NCBI RefSeq assembly: GCF_001499905.1
Contig: NZ_LQIS01000001.1
Location: forward strand, 310,001 to 374,000
DNA length: 64,000 nt
Source of the DNA: Mycobacterium sp. GA-1285
GTDB taxonomy: Bacteria; Actinomycetota; Actinomycetes; Mycobacteriales; Mycobacteriaceae
Direction of reading: 5' to 3'
The position numbers were made by a program, and so were the translations under genes. Each line of letters begins with the position of its first letter. Position 1 is the stretch's first letter. Positions 8,156-16,477 of the stretch are shown one piece after another. The notes beneath the pieces are model-generated. The model was given only the letters and a program-made list of their open reading frames with translations. It was not told the DNA's origin and made no database searches.

Positions 8156-10087
8156 CTACGCAGAGATGTCGTCTCCGCTGGCCTGCTCGAGCAGGCTGCG
8201 CCGATACGCCTCCATCGCGACCAGGTCACCGAACAACGCGTGGTACTCGTCGCCCTGCTCGACCGGCGACATGCGCTGCAGCTTCGACTTGACCTCGGCG
8301 ATCTGCCGCCCCACCCAGACCTCTTGCAACCGGGCCAACACCCCGCCGATGTAGCGCGGCAACCGCTCGTCGTCGTCGACGTTGACGGCTTCCACCCCGA
8401 GTTCGTTGACCAGGCTCGCCGCCGCGGGCGTCTCGGTGTGCGATCGGACCGTCTCGATCCATTGCGCGCCGGACTGGCCCGTGGACGTGCCACCGGCGGC
8501 GTCGACGGCCGAGCGCACCGCGGCGTAACCCGGGTGTGTGAAGCTCTCGACCGTCAGCGAATCGAACACCGGCCCCGCGAGCGCCGGATACTGCAGGGCG
8601 GCTTTGAGCGCCTCGCGCTGCGGCCACAGCGTCGGGTCCGCGGGGTCCGGTCGCGCAGCCGGGTCAGGCGTACGCGCCCCGCGTGGCTGCGGCTGCTCGC
8701 CTGCCGCGCGTCTGCGACCGGCGCGTTCGGGCATCCCCCGCTTCTGCGCTTCCTCGCGCACCCGTGTCAACACCTGCGCCTCGTCGGCCCAGCCCACCCA
8801 GCCCGTCAGCCGCCGCGCATACTCGTCGCGCAGCATCGGCTCCTTGATGCGGGCCACCATAGGCACGCATCGGCGCAGCGCGGCGACTCGGCCCTCGGCG
8901 CTGTCGAGGTCGTGTTCGGCCAGTGCGGTGCGAATTGCGAACTCGAACAACGGTGTTCGTCGCGCCACCAGGTCGCGCAGTGCACCGTCGCCGAATTGAA
9001 GCCGGATGTCACACGGATCCATCCCGGCCAGTTTCTCTTCTGAGGCCACCGCGACGAACGACTGGCCCGCCAGGTTCTGCTCACCCTCGAACGCCTTGAT
9101 AGCCGCGGCGCGGCCCGCGGCGTCGCCGTCGAAGACGTAGATCAGCTCACCGCGAAAGAAGTTGTCGTCCATCATGAGTCGACGCAGCATCGACAGGTGC
9201 TCATCGCCGAACGCGGTTCCGCACGACGCCACCGCTGTCGTCACGCCGGCCAGGTGCATCGCCATCACGTCGGTGTAGCCCTCGACAACGACGGCCTGAT
9301 GGCCTTTGGCGATGTCGCGCTTGGCCAGATTCAACCCGAACAGGACCGACGACTTCTTGTACAGAACGGTTTCGGGGGTGTTGACGTACTTGGCTTCCAT
9401 CGGGTCGTCGTCGAAGATCCGGCGGGCGCCGAAGCCGATCACCTCGCCGCCACTGGCCCTGATCGGCCACAGCAGTCTGCGGTGGAAGCGGTCCATCGGG
9501 CCGCGTTTGCCTTCGCGCGACAGGCCGGCCGCTTCGAGCTCCTTGAACTCAAAACCCTTGCGCAGCAGATGCTTTGTCAATGTATCCCAGCCCGACGGCG
9601 CGAAGCCGCAGCCGAACCGTTTGGCCGCGTGGCCGTCGAAGTTGCGCTCGATCAGGTACTGCCGCGCGGGTGCGGCCTCGTCGGACTCCAGCGCAGCCGC
9701 ATAGAACTCCTGTGCCGCCGCGTTGGCGGCGAGCAACCTGCTGCGGCTGCCGCGGTCGCGCTGCACATTGGTGGTCGATGCGCCGGTGTAGGTGATCGTG
9801 TAGCCGACGCGGTCGGCGAGCAGTTCGACCGACTCGACGAAGCTGACGTGCTCGATCTTCTGGACGAAGGCGTAGACGTCGCCACCCTCACCGCAGCCGA
9901 AGCAGTGGAAGTGGCCGTGGTTGGGCCGCACGTGGAACGACGGCGACTTCTCGTCGTGGAAAGGGCACAGCCCCTTCAGGGAGTCCGCGCCCGCGCGCCG
10001 CAACTGCACGTAGTCGCCGACGACGTCCTCGATGCGGACCTGGTCGCGGATGGCCGCGATGTCGCGATCAGGAATGCGGCCGGCCAC
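8156..10087 (-). CDS. dnaG: DNA primase
   Basis: The 643-residue protein synthesises RNA primers for DNA replication. Its N-terminal CHC2 zinc-binding domain shows C41, H44 (CPFH), C62 and C65 (CFGC), followed by the catalytic core and a TOPRIM domain (VVVEGYTDVMAMHLAGV and YVFDGDAAGRAAAIKAFEG with the acidic residues). A proline/arginine-rich linker near residue 450 leads to the helicase-binding C-terminal domain. The start is a GTG at 10085-10087, agreeing with the family N-terminus (IPDRDIAAIRDQVRIEDVV). It lies 31 bases after dgt on the same strand, the arrangement of M. tuberculosis Rv2344c-Rv2343c. Confidence 0.97.
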   Translation of the reverse strand: MAGRIPDRDIAAIRDQVRIEDVVGDYVQLRRAGADSLKGLCPFHDEKSPSFHVRPNHGHFHCFGCGEGGDVYAFVQKIEHVSFVESVELLADRVGYTITYTGASTTNVQRDRGSRSRLLAANAAAQEFYAAALESDEAAPARQYLIERNFDGHAAKRFGCGFAPSGWDTLTKHLLRKGFEFKELEAAGLSREGKRGPMDRFHRRLLWPIRASGGEVIGFGARRIFDDDPMEAKYVNTPETVLYKKSSVLFGLNLAKRDIAKGHQAVVVEGYTDVMAMHLAGVTTAVASCGTAFGDEHLSMLRRLMMDDNFFRGELIYVFDGDAAGRAAAIKAFEGEQNLAGQSFVAVASEEKLAGMDPCDIRLQFGDGALRDLVARRTPLFEFAIRTALAEHDLDSAEGRVAALRRCVPMVARIKEPMLRDEYARRLTGWVGWADEAQVLTRVREEAQKRGMPERAGRRRAAGEQPQPRGARTPDPAARPDPADPTLWPQREALKAALQYPALAGPVFDSLTVESFTHPGYAAVRSAVDAAGGTSTGQSGAQWIETVRSHTETPAAASLVNELGVEAVNVDDDERLPRYIGGVLARLQEVWVGRQIAEVKSKLQRMSPVEQGDEYHALFGDLVAMEAYRRSLLEQASGDDISA

Positions 10088-10118
10088 CGGGCCAGTCTAG
10101 AGCGCCCTGCGCGAACCC

Positions 10119-11408
10119 CTAGGCGGGTTCCAACCGCTCGAGGCGGCCCTCGGTGAAGGACGCGACCTGGTCGATGACCACCCGCAGGCGCGCGCCGTCG
10201 TCACCGGCGGCGTTGAACGCCGGCACGAAGATCGGGTCGAGCGTCGCCGGTGCGCCCGCGGCGACCCACGCCACCACCCGGCGCACGCGCTCGCGCTGGC
10301 GTGCCTGCAGTTCCAGATGCCGCGGATCCGACATGATGAACTGCAGCGCCAGGATCTTGAGCACCGCCACCTCGGCCCGCACCAAGTCAGGAACGCGCAG
10401 GTCGGCCCGGTAACGGACCAGCGGTCCCCGACCGGCTTCCTCGCGGGTCGCCGCGATCGCCGCTGACGCGAACCGGCCGACCAACTCGCTGGTCAGTCTC
10501 TTGAGCGCGACCGATGCCGCGAGCGTGCCGTCGTACTTACCCACCGCGGCGACCACCGGCAGGCCGGACAGCCGCGCCGCCGCAGCCACCAGATCGTCGG
10601 ACCGCAGCCCGGCGCCCATCCCGCTCGACTCCCCCAGCCGACCCAGCTCGGCCGCCGCATCGGCGTCGGCCAGAACCCGCATGTCGATGCGGCCGGACAC
10701 CACACCGTCCTCGACGTCGTGCACCGAATACGCAACGTCGTCGGCCCAGTCCATGACCTGCGCCTCCAGGCAGGGTTTCTCGGCGGGCGTGTCGGCGCGC
10801 ACCCAGTCAGCGGCGGGCACGTCGTCCTCGTAGAAACCGAACTTCGCCTGCCGTGACCCGCGCCGCCACGGATACTTGGTGACGGCGTCCAGCGCGGCCC
10901 GGGTGAGGTTCAGCCCCGCGCTCTCGCCCTGTGTGTCAACCACTTTCGGCTCGAGGCGGGTCAGGATTCGGAAGTTCTGGGCGTTGCCCTCGAAGCCGCC
11001 GCAGTCGGCGGCGATCTCGTTCAGGGCCCGCTCGCCGTTGTGACCGTAGGGCGGATGACCGATGTCGTGGGCCAGGCCGGCGAGGTCGACGAGGTCGGGG
11101 TCGCAGCCCAGGCCGATCGCCATGCCGCGGCCGATCTGGGCGACCTCCAGCGAATGCGTCAGCCGGGTGCGCGGAGTCTCACCCTGGCGCGGCCCGACCA
11201 CCTGGGTCTTGTCGGCCAACCGGCGAAGCGCCGCGCAGTGCAGCACCCGTGCCCGGTCGCGCGCGAAATCGGTGCGGTGCTCGGTGTCGGTACCCGGCAA
11301 CGCGGCACCCTTCGGCGGCTCCACCACCCATCGCTGGCGGTCGAACTCGTCGTAGGGATCTGCATAGGGATCTGCGTTGCCTGTCACCGCCGGATAGTCT
11401 GCCAGCAC
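10119..11408 (-). CDS. dgt: Deoxyguanosinetriphosphate triphosphohydrolase-like protein
   Basis: About 429 residues. The HD phosphohydrolase motif set is present: H in [16 protein letters not shown] in [18 protein letters not shown], and the distal D in [17 protein letters not shown]. Dgt-type enzymes hydrolyse dNTPs to deoxynucleoside and triphosphate, adjusting dNTP pools. TTG (11409-11411) and GTG (11406-11408) codons are adjacent and neither has a clear Shine-Dalgarno sequence; GTG is preferred. It probably forms an operon with dnaG and diverges from the TPM-domain gene, 38 bases away. Confidence 0.93.
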   Translation of the reverse strand: MLADYPAVTGNADPYADPYDEFDRQRWVVEPPKGAALPGTDTEHRTDFARDRARVLHCAALRRLADKTQVVGPRQGETPRTRLTHSLEVAQIGRGMAIGLGCDPDLVDLAGLAHDIGHPPYGHNGERALNEIAADCGGFEGNAQNFRILTRLEPKVVDTQGESAGLNLTRAALDAVTKYPWRRGSRQAKFGFYEDDVPAADWVRADTPAEKPCLEAQVMDWADDVAYSVHDVEDGVVSGRIDMRVLADADAAAELGRLGESSGMGAGLRSDDLVAAAARLSGLPVVAAVGKYDGTLAASVALKRLTSELVGRFASAAIAATREEAGRGPLVRYRADLRVPDLVRAEVAVLKILALQFIMSDPRHLELQARQRERVRRVVAWVAAGAPATLDPIFVPAFNAAGDDGARLRVVIDQVASFTEGRLERLEPA

Positions 11409-11446
11409 CAACCGGCCCGACGGCGGTGCGCACTAGATTGGCGGAC

Positions 11447-13447
11447 ATGCGTCTCGTCCGCTTGCTGACCCTCGTGCTCGTCATGCTCATCGCCGGCGCG
11501 CTCATCGCACCGACGGCGACGGCCGAGCCGCCGTTTCGACTTCCGGGCTACGTCACCGACAACGCCGGTGTGCTCGACAACGCCGGCCGGGCGGATGTGA
11601 CCTCGGCGGTCAACTCGCTCTACGACAGCAGCAGGACCCGGCTGTGGGTCGTCTACGTCGACTCGTTCTCCGGTCAGCCGGCCGAGACGTGGGCGCGCAA
11701 CACCATGCGCGTGAGCGACCTGGGCTCTTTCGACGCGCTGCTCGCGGTGGCCACGGTCGACCGCTCGTACGCGTTCCTGGTGCCCGACAGCGCGACCGAG
11801 TTGAGTTCGAGCCGAGTGCAGAGCGTGCGGCGCAGCGGCATCGAACCCGCGCTGCGTCAGAACGACTGGGCCGGAGCGGCGGTCGCGGCGGCCGACGGAC
11901 TCGCCCAGTCGGGCAGCTCGGGTTCGAGCTTGTCCTGGACCGGAGTGCTCATTGCCCTCGGAGTGATCGCGCTCGCGGTGGTGGTGTTGATGGTCTGGCG
12001 CCGGCGGCGACAGCGCAAGCGTCGGGAGGCCGAGTTCGCCGCCGCGCGCCGCGTCGATCCCAGCGACCCGCAGGCGTTGGCGGGGGTATCGCTGGATGCC
12101 CTCGACGATCTGTCGCGAGCGATGGTCGTCGAGGTCGACAACGCGGTGCGCACCAGCGACCACGAATTGGAGTTGGCCGTCGAGGAGTTCGGGACTACGC
12201 GGACCGAGCCGTTCACGCGGGCGGTCAACAACGCGAGAACGACGCTGGCCCAAGCGTTCAACGTCCGGCAGATTCTCGACGACGCCATCCCGGAAACCCC
12301 TGCGCAGCGTCGCGACCTGCTGACCCGCGTGGTGGTCGCGGCGGCCAAGGCCGACCGTGAGCTGGACGCACAGCGGGACGCGTTCTCCGAGTTGCGGAAC
12401 CTGGTGATCAACGCGCCGTCCAAACTGGACTCGATGACCCAGCGGGTGGTCGACATCACCGCCCGGCTCGAGCCGTCACGCCAGAAGCTTGCTCAACTGC
12501 ACAGCGAGTTCGACGCGACGGCCCTGAGTTCGGTGACCGGCAACGTGGACGCGGCCAAGGAACTGCTCGACTTCGCCGACGAGAGCATCAGTCGCGGGCG
12601 TGACCTGGCCGCCCGTCCGGTGCCGGGACAGCAGAGCGAACTCGTCGAATCTGTGCGTGCCGCGGAGTCGGCGTTGGTGCAGGCGCGAGGTCTGCTCGAT
12701 GCGGTGGACAGCGCCGCCAGTGACATCCGTCGCGCCGCTGCCACGCTGCCCGCGGCGATCGAGGACATCCAGAACGGCATCAAGCAGGCCGGTGCCCTGT
12801 TGCAGCAGGGCGCCGTGCCGCAGGCCGCGCAGCTGGCCGAGGCGCGTGACGCGGCAGCGGCCGCTGTCGCCGCCGCACAGCGCTCGAAAGCCGCTGACCC
12901 GCTTGGTACTTTCACCGAACTGACGAAGGCGGACGCGGATCTCGATCGGCTGCTGGCCGCCGTCGAGCAGGAGCGGGAGGCTGCCGAACGGCTCAACCGA
13001 GCGTTGGACGAGGCGCTGTTCACGGCGCGGTCGCGGGTTCGGTCGGTGTCGGACTTCATCGACACCCGTCGCGGCATCGTCGGTCCCGAGGCCCGCACCC
13101 GGCTGGCCGAGGCCGTCCGTCAGATCGGCGCAGCCGAAGAGCGGCGGGCGACCGATCCGGCCGAGGCCGTCAAGCATGCCAACGGCGCGGCGATGCTCGC
13201 GTCGCAGGCGCAGAATCTGGCCAACGCCGACGTTCAGAACGCGCACAGCTCGTATATGGGTCCGTTCGGCGGCGGCCGCGGCGGTGGGGGCAATATGGGC
13301 GCGATCATCGGCGGCATCCTCATCGGTAACATCCTCAGTGGCGGAATGCGCGGCGGCTTCGGCGGTTTCGGCGGCGGCGGATTCAGCCCCGGTTCGTTCG
13401 GTGGCTCCGGCGGCGGCGGAATGTTCGGGGGCGGCGGGCGCTTCTAG
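11447..13447 (+). CDS. TPM-domain membrane protein with coiled-coil and Gly-rich tail (Rv2345-like)
   Basis: The protein has 666 residues. A signal peptide (LVLVMLIAGALIAPTATA) is followed by a TPM_phosphatase domain (LPGYVTDNAGVLDN, LWVVYVDSFSG) that should be extracytoplasmic, and a transmembrane helix near residues 165-185 (VLIALGVIALAVVVLMV). After a basic stretch, about 400 Ala/Glu/Arg-rich residues, probably coiled coil, lie in the cytoplasm, ending in a glycine-rich tail (GGFGGFGGGGFSPGSFGG). TPM proteins have been linked to photosystem repair in plants; the mycobacterial role is unknown. The open frame extends upstream to 10931 but overlaps dgt there; the ATG at 11447 starts the signal peptide. 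Confidence 0.85.
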   Translation: MRLVRLLTLVLVMLIAGALIAPTATAEPPFRLPGYVTDNAGVLDNAGRADVTSAVNSLYDSSRTRLWVVYVDSFSGQPAETWARNTMRVSDLGSFDALLAVATVDRSYAFLVPDSATELSSSRVQSVRRSGIEPALRQNDWAGAAVAAADGLAQSGSSGSSLSWTGVLIALGVIALAVVVLMVWRRRRQRKRREAEFAAARRVDPSDPQALAGVSLDALDDLSRAMVVEVDNAVRTSDHELELAVEEFGTTRTEPFTRAVNNARTTLAQAFNVRQILDDAIPETPAQRRDLLTRVVVAAAKADRELDAQRDAFSELRNLVINAPSKLDSMTQRVVDITARLEPSRQKLAQLHSEFDATALSSVTGNVDAAKELLDFADESISRGRDLAARPVPGQQSELVESVRAAESALVQARGLLDAVDSAASDIRRAAATLPAAIEDIQNGIKQAGALLQQGAVPQAAQLAEARDAAAAAVAAAQRSKAADPLGTFTELTKADADLDRLLAAVEQEREAAERLNRALDEALFTARSRVRSVSDFIDTRRGIVGPEARTRLAEAVRQIGAAEERRATDPAEAVKHANGAAMLASQAQNLANADVQNAHSSYMGPFGGGRGGGGNMGAIIGGILIGNILSGGMRGGFGGFGGGGFSPGSFGGSGGGGMFGGGGRF

Positions 13448-13483
13448 CGCATCCTTCACCACCGCGCGCGGATCCTTCACCAC

Positions 13484-13611
13484 CGCGAGCGTGCGTGTTT
13501 GCGCACGACATGCCGCGGATATGGAGCGGTTCGTGCACTTTCGTCGCTCCGCGAATGTGCGGAAAGTGCTGCGCCACAACGGCGTGTCGTCGACAGACCC
13601 GCACGCTCGCG
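13484..13611. repeat. Inverted intergenic repeat (12-bp arms, longer imperfect similarity)
   Basis: CGCGAGCGTGCG at 13484-13495 is perfectly repeated in inverted orientation at 13600-13611. The similarity continues imperfectly inward (GTGTTTGCGCACGACATGCCG against GGGTCTGTCGACGACACGCC, read on opposite strands). Just before it, CCTTCACCACCGCG occurs twice (13453-13466 and 13474-13487, the second copy overlapping the left arm). The unit lies between the convergent TPM and glyS genes and could act as a bidirectional terminator or be a mobile intergenic repeat. Confidence 0.6.
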
Positions 13612-13620
13612 ACAGAGGAA

Positions 13621-15027
13621 CTAGCAGCCCTTGAGCCGAGCGGCGAGGTAATCGCTGACGTTGTCGAGCGACACCCGGTCCTGCGTCATCGCGTCGCGCT
13701 CGCGGACCGTGACGGCGTGATCCTCGAGCGAGTCGAAGTCGACCGTCACGCAGAACGGGGTGCCGATCTCGTCCTGGCGACGGTAGCGCCGCCCGATCGC
13801 CCCCGCGTCGTCGAACTCGACGTTCCAGCACTTGCGCAGTTCGGCGGCGAGGTCGCGCGCCTTCGGTGAGAGCGCCTCGTTGCGCGACAGCGGCAGCACC
13901 GCGGCCTTGACCGGCGCCAGCCGCGGATCCAGCCGCAACACGGTGCGCTTGTCGACACCACCCTTGGCGTTGGGCGCCTCGTCCTCGGCGTAGGCGTCGA
14001 CGAGGAACGCCATGAACGACCGCGTAAGGCCCGCCGCCGGCTCGATCACATAGGGAACGTATCGGGTGTCGTTGGCCTGGTCGTAGTAGGACAGGTCGAC
14101 GCCGGAATGCTTTGTGTGCGTGGACAAGTCGAAGTCGGTGCGGTTCGCGACACCCTCGAGCTCACCCCACGGGTTGCCCTGGAATCCGAACTTGTACTCG
14201 ATGTCGACGGTGCGGTCGGAGTAGTGCGACAGTTTCTCCTTCGGATGTTCGTAGAGCCGCAGATTGTCGCGGTCGATGCCGAGTTCGACGTACCACTGCA
14301 GCCGCTCGTCGATCCAGTACTGGTGCCACTCGCGGGCGGTCGACGGCTCGACGAAGAACTCCATCTCCATCTGCTCGAACTCCCGGGTCCGGAAGATGAA
14401 GTTGCCCGGCGTGATTTCGTTGCGGAAGCTCTTGCCGGTCTGCGCGATGCCGAACGGCGGCTTCTTGCGTTGCGTGGTCACCACATTCGTGAAGTTGACG
14501 AAGATACCCTGCGCGGTCTCCGGCCGCAGATAGTGCAGGCCCTCCTCGGTCTCGATCGGACCGAGGTAGGTCTTGAGCATCATGTTGAAGTCGCGCGGTT
14601 CGGTCCACTGGCCCTTGGTGCCGCAGTCCGGGCAGGCGATCTCGCTCATCGCCACGGATTCGGGGTCTGTAAGACCCTTCTTCGCTCCGTGCTTTTCCAG
14701 ATACGCCTCCTGCAAATGGTCCTGCCGATGGCGCCTGTGACAGTTGAGGCACTCGACCAGCGGATCGTGGAACACGTCGACGTGCCCGGACGCCACCCAC
14801 ACCTCACGGGGCAGGATGATCGACGAGTCCAGGCCGACGACGTCGTCGCGGCTGGTGACCACCGATCGCCACCACTGGCGCTTGATGTTCTCCTTGAGCT
14901 CGACGCCCAACGGGCCGTAGTCCCAAGCCGATTTGGTGCCGCCGTAGATCTCCCCCGCCTGGTAGACCAGACCGCGCCGCTTTGCCAGGTTCGCGACGGT
15001 GTCGATGATCGAAGAAGATGAAGCCAC
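13621..15027 (-). CDS. glyS: Glycyl-tRNA synthetase (single-chain, class II)
   Basis: The 468-residue protein attaches glycine to tRNA-Gly. Class II features include the N-terminal [24 protein letters not shown] typical of bacterial-eukaryotic GlyRS, motif 2 around [25 protein letters not shown], and the C-terminal anticodon-binding domain ([21 protein letters not shown]). Cysteine pairs in [12 protein letters not shown] and [10 protein letters not shown] suggest a zinc site in the insertion. The open frame extends to 15765, but homology begins at the GTG at 15025-15027, which gives a length close to the M. tuberculosis protein. Confidence 0.96.
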   Translation of the reverse strand: MASSSSIIDTVANLAKRRGLVYQAGEIYGGTKSAWDYGPLGVELKENIKRQWWRSVVTSRDDVVGLDSSIILPREVWVASGHVDVFHDPLVECLNCHRRHRQDHLQEAYLEKHGAKKGLTDPESVAMSEIACPDCGTKGQWTEPRDFNMMLKTYLGPIETEEGLHYLRPETAQGIFVNFTNVVTTQRKKPPFGIAQTGKSFRNEITPGNFIFRTREFEQMEMEFFVEPSTAREWHQYWIDERLQWYVELGIDRDNLRLYEHPKEKLSHYSDRTVDIEYKFGFQGNPWGELEGVANRTDFDLSTHTKHSGVDLSYYDQANDTRYVPYVIEPAAGLTRSFMAFLVDAYAEDEAPNAKGGVDKRTVLRLDPRLAPVKAAVLPLSRNEALSPKARDLAAELRKCWNVEFDDAGAIGRRYRRQDEIGTPFCVTVDFDSLEDHAVTVRERDAMTQDRVSLDNVSDYLAARLKGC

Positions 15028-15147
15028 GACTGCATAGCCTAGCGACACCCTCACCGCCGACGAGCGACCGCATTTGCCCAACGACACGCCGCGGATTCGT
15101 GGACAGACACGGTCACTCGGCGAAGGGTGGGCCACCGCAGTCCGGCG

Positions 15148-15183
15148 TTGACATGCATAGAAGCGCATGTATGGTGGGTCGTA
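15148..15183 (+). promoter_or_regulatory. smtB-furB promoter with overlapping ArsR/SmtB-type operator
   Basis: TTGACA at 15148-15153 and TATGGT at 15170-15175, 16 bases apart, make a good sigma-A promoter. The spacer is filled by ATGCAT-AGAAGC-GCATGTAT, an imperfect inverted repeat like zinc-responsive ArsR/SmtB operators. Transcription should begin near 15182, one or two bases before the ATG at 15184, so the message would be leaderless or nearly so. A second AT-rich imperfect palindrome, TGAAAATCGTTTCCA (15185-15199), may be a Zur/FurB site. The metal response is inferred from the genes and the family. Confidence 0.6.
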
Positions 15184-15558
15184 ATGAAAATCGTTTCCAC
15201 TTTGGCCGACGGTCGCGTCGCCTCCGCGGACGCCCACGACCACGGCGGCGCGCCCTACGCAGACCTGCCGCCCCGCGACGTGCTGGATACCTCGGGTGAC
15301 CTGCTGCGTGCACTGGCCGCTCCGGTGCGGATCGCGATCGTGCTGCAGTTGCGCGAGTCGGCGCGCTGCGTGCACGAACTCGTCGACGTGCTGGCCGTTC
15401 CCCAGCCGTTGGTCAGCCAGCACTTGCGGATCCTGAAGGCGGCGGGCGTCGTGGCCGGTGAACGGTCCGGACGCGAAGTGATGTATCGCCTCGTCGATCA
15501 TCACCTCGCCGACATCGTCGTCGCCGCGGTGACGCACGCGGCCGAGGCCGGCGAGTGA
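15184..15558 (+). CDS. smtB: Zinc-responsive ArsR/SmtB-family repressor
   Basis: The 124-residue winged-helix regulator has [20 protein letters not shown] and the recognition helix region [31 protein letters not shown]. The His/Asp-rich N-terminus (ADAHDHGG) and C-terminal helix with DHHLADIV carry likely alpha5 zinc ligands (D..H and H..H/E). M. tuberculosis SmtB represses the smtB-furB operon and is released by zinc. An upstream ATG at 15127 exists, but the promoter places the transcription start near 15182, so the ATG at 15184 is taken. Four bases separate its stop from the furB start. Confidence 0.9.
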   Translation: MKIVSTLADGRVASADAHDHGGAPYADLPPRDVLDTSGDLLRALAAPVRIAIVLQLRESARCVHELVDVLAVPQPLVSQHLRILKAAGVVAGERSGREVMYRLVDHHLADIVVAAVTHAAEAGE

Positions 15559-15562
15559 ATAC

Positions 15563-15976
15563 GTGTCAATGAGCATGGGGGTCCGCGCGACGCGACAGCG
15601 CGCGGCGATCGCGACCCTCCTGGAGAGCCTCGACGAGTTCCGCTCCGCCCAGGAACTGCACGACGAGCTGCGGCGGCGCGGCGAGGGCATCGGCCTGACC
15701 ACCGTGTACCGCACGCTGCAACAGATGGCGGCCGCCGGCGTCGTCGACACGTTGCGCACCGACACCGGCGAGTCGGTATACCGCCGCTGCTCGGACGACC
15801 ACCATCACCACCTGGTGTGCCGCGCGTGCGGTTCGACGGTGGAGATCCAGGGCGGTGACGTCGAGACCTGGGCCGCCGACATCGCCCGACAGCACGGCTT
15901 CTCCGACGTCAGCCACACGATCGAGATCTTCGGCGTCTGCGGCGAGTGCGCAGCGGCGAACGGTTCAGCCGACTAG
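15563..15976 (+). CDS. furB: Zinc uptake regulator, Fur family
   Basis: The protein has 137 residues. The Fur winged helix ([34 protein letters not shown]) is followed by the metal-binding dimerisation domain with [19 protein letters not shown] and a C-terminal CGEC. The two CxxC pairs form the structural zinc site, and the HHHH block provides regulatory ligands. FurB/Zur represses zinc import and alternative ribosomal protein genes when zinc is sufficient. Starts are possible at GTG 15563, ATG 15569 and ATG 15575; the first is used, four bases after smtB. The 3' end overlaps the next gene on the other strand by 12 bases. Confidence 0.93.
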   Translation: MSMSMGVRATRQRAAIATLLESLDEFRSAQELHDELRRRGEGIGLTTVYRTLQQMAAAGVVDTLRTDTGESVYRRCSDDHHHHLVCRACGSTVEIQGGDVETWAADIARQHGFSDVSHTIEIFGVCGECAAANGSAD

Positions 15977-16390
15977 TGCGCGGCGCACCTCGGCGCCGGT
16001 GGCCAGCACCATGAGGATCAGCGTGCGCAGCGCGTCGTCGGTCAGCCCGGCGGCCGGAAAGTTGTAGCGCAGCAGCACATCCGCGGCCTTCTTGGAGTTG
16101 CGCTTGGCTCCGGCGGCGACCTGCTTGGGTGCGCTCTTGGATGCCAGCGAGACCGTGCCCAGCAGCGTGTTGTGGGCGTGCTCGGCGACCGCGGCGCGCA
16201 GCTTGGCGTCCAGCGGAAGGTCCCACGCCAGGATCTGGGTCAGCGATACCAACTCCAAGCCCTCGGCGACCGGAACCGTGCGCAGCGAGGCGAACGTCTC
16301 GTCGTGGTGGACGGTGACCGCCCCGTCGGCCTCACGCGTCACGGGCAGGACGCCTTCGAGGATCTCGCCGAGCCGTTCCTGCAGTGCCAT
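15965..16390 (-). CDS. Conserved protein of unknown function, Rv2360c-like
   Basis: This 141-residue soluble protein (MALQERLGEILEGVLPV) has no motif I recognise; it is moderately acidic at the N-terminus, with a basic middle (AKRNSKKAADVLLRY). It occupies the position of M. tuberculosis Rv2360c, between furB and uppS. Its ATG (16388-16390) overlaps the stop of the last of three mini-ORFs in the 26-bp repeat array, so translation is probably coupled to uppS. GGGAGA lies just upstream as a ribosome binding site. Confidence 0.7.
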   Translation of the reverse strand: MALQERLGEILEGVLPVTREADGAVTVHHDETFASLRTVPVAEGLELVSLTQILAWDLPLDAKLRAAVAEHAHNTLLGTVSLASKSAPKQVAAGAKRNSKKAADVLLRYNFPAAGLTDDALRTLILMVLATGAEVRRALVG

Positions 16391-16465
16391 CAGGCTCTCC
16401 CGCTCAGGTACATCATTCGGCTCTGCCGCTCAGGTACATCATTCGGCTCGGCCGCTCAGGTACAT
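16390..16465 (-). other. Chain of three stop-start coupled mini-ORFs
   Basis: Reading leftwards from uppS: its TGA (16465-16467) shares a base with an ATG that opens MYLSGRAE and stops at 16439-16441. That TGA shares a base with the ATG of a second MYLSGRAE, which stops at 16413-16415. The third reads MYLSGRA and stops at 16390-16392, sharing a base with the ATG of the Rv2360c-like gene. Every junction is TGATG. A ribosome finishing uppS could thus reinitiate four times to reach the downstream gene. M. tuberculosis MIRU elements are known to have the same property of short ORFs with overlapping ends. Whether the peptides accumulate is unknown. Confidence 0.7.
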
Positions 16466-16477
16466 CATTCGGCTCGG
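16400..16477. repeat. Three tandem copies of a 26-bp repeat at the end of uppS
   Basis: The copies are 16400-16425, 16426-16451 and 16452-16477, each CCGCTCAGGTACATCATTCGGCT followed by CTG or CGG on the plus strand. The second and third copies are identical and the first differs at one base. The uppS stop codon lies inside the third copy. The period of 26 is not a multiple of three, which is what makes each copy end in a stop that overlaps the next start. Copy number could vary between strains, like a MIRU-VNTR locus. Confidence 0.95.

Noticed and set aside
10931-11446. Extension of the TPM-domain gene upstream
   Set aside because: It overlaps dgt antisense and would bury the signal peptide; the ATG at 11447 begins a proper signal sequence.
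13258-13447. Gly-rich tail of the TPM protein as a PE_PGRS-like segment
   Set aside because: There is no PE domain; Gly-rich tails are common in TPM-domain proteins.
15028-15765. N-terminal extension of the glyS reading frame
   Set aside because: It runs antisense through smtB and furB and has no similarity to glycyl-tRNA synthetases; the GTG at 15027 gives the correct length.
16400-16477. Short tandem repeats as a CRISPR array
   Set aside because: The copies are directly adjacent without spacers, only three, and overlap a coding end; no cas genes are near.
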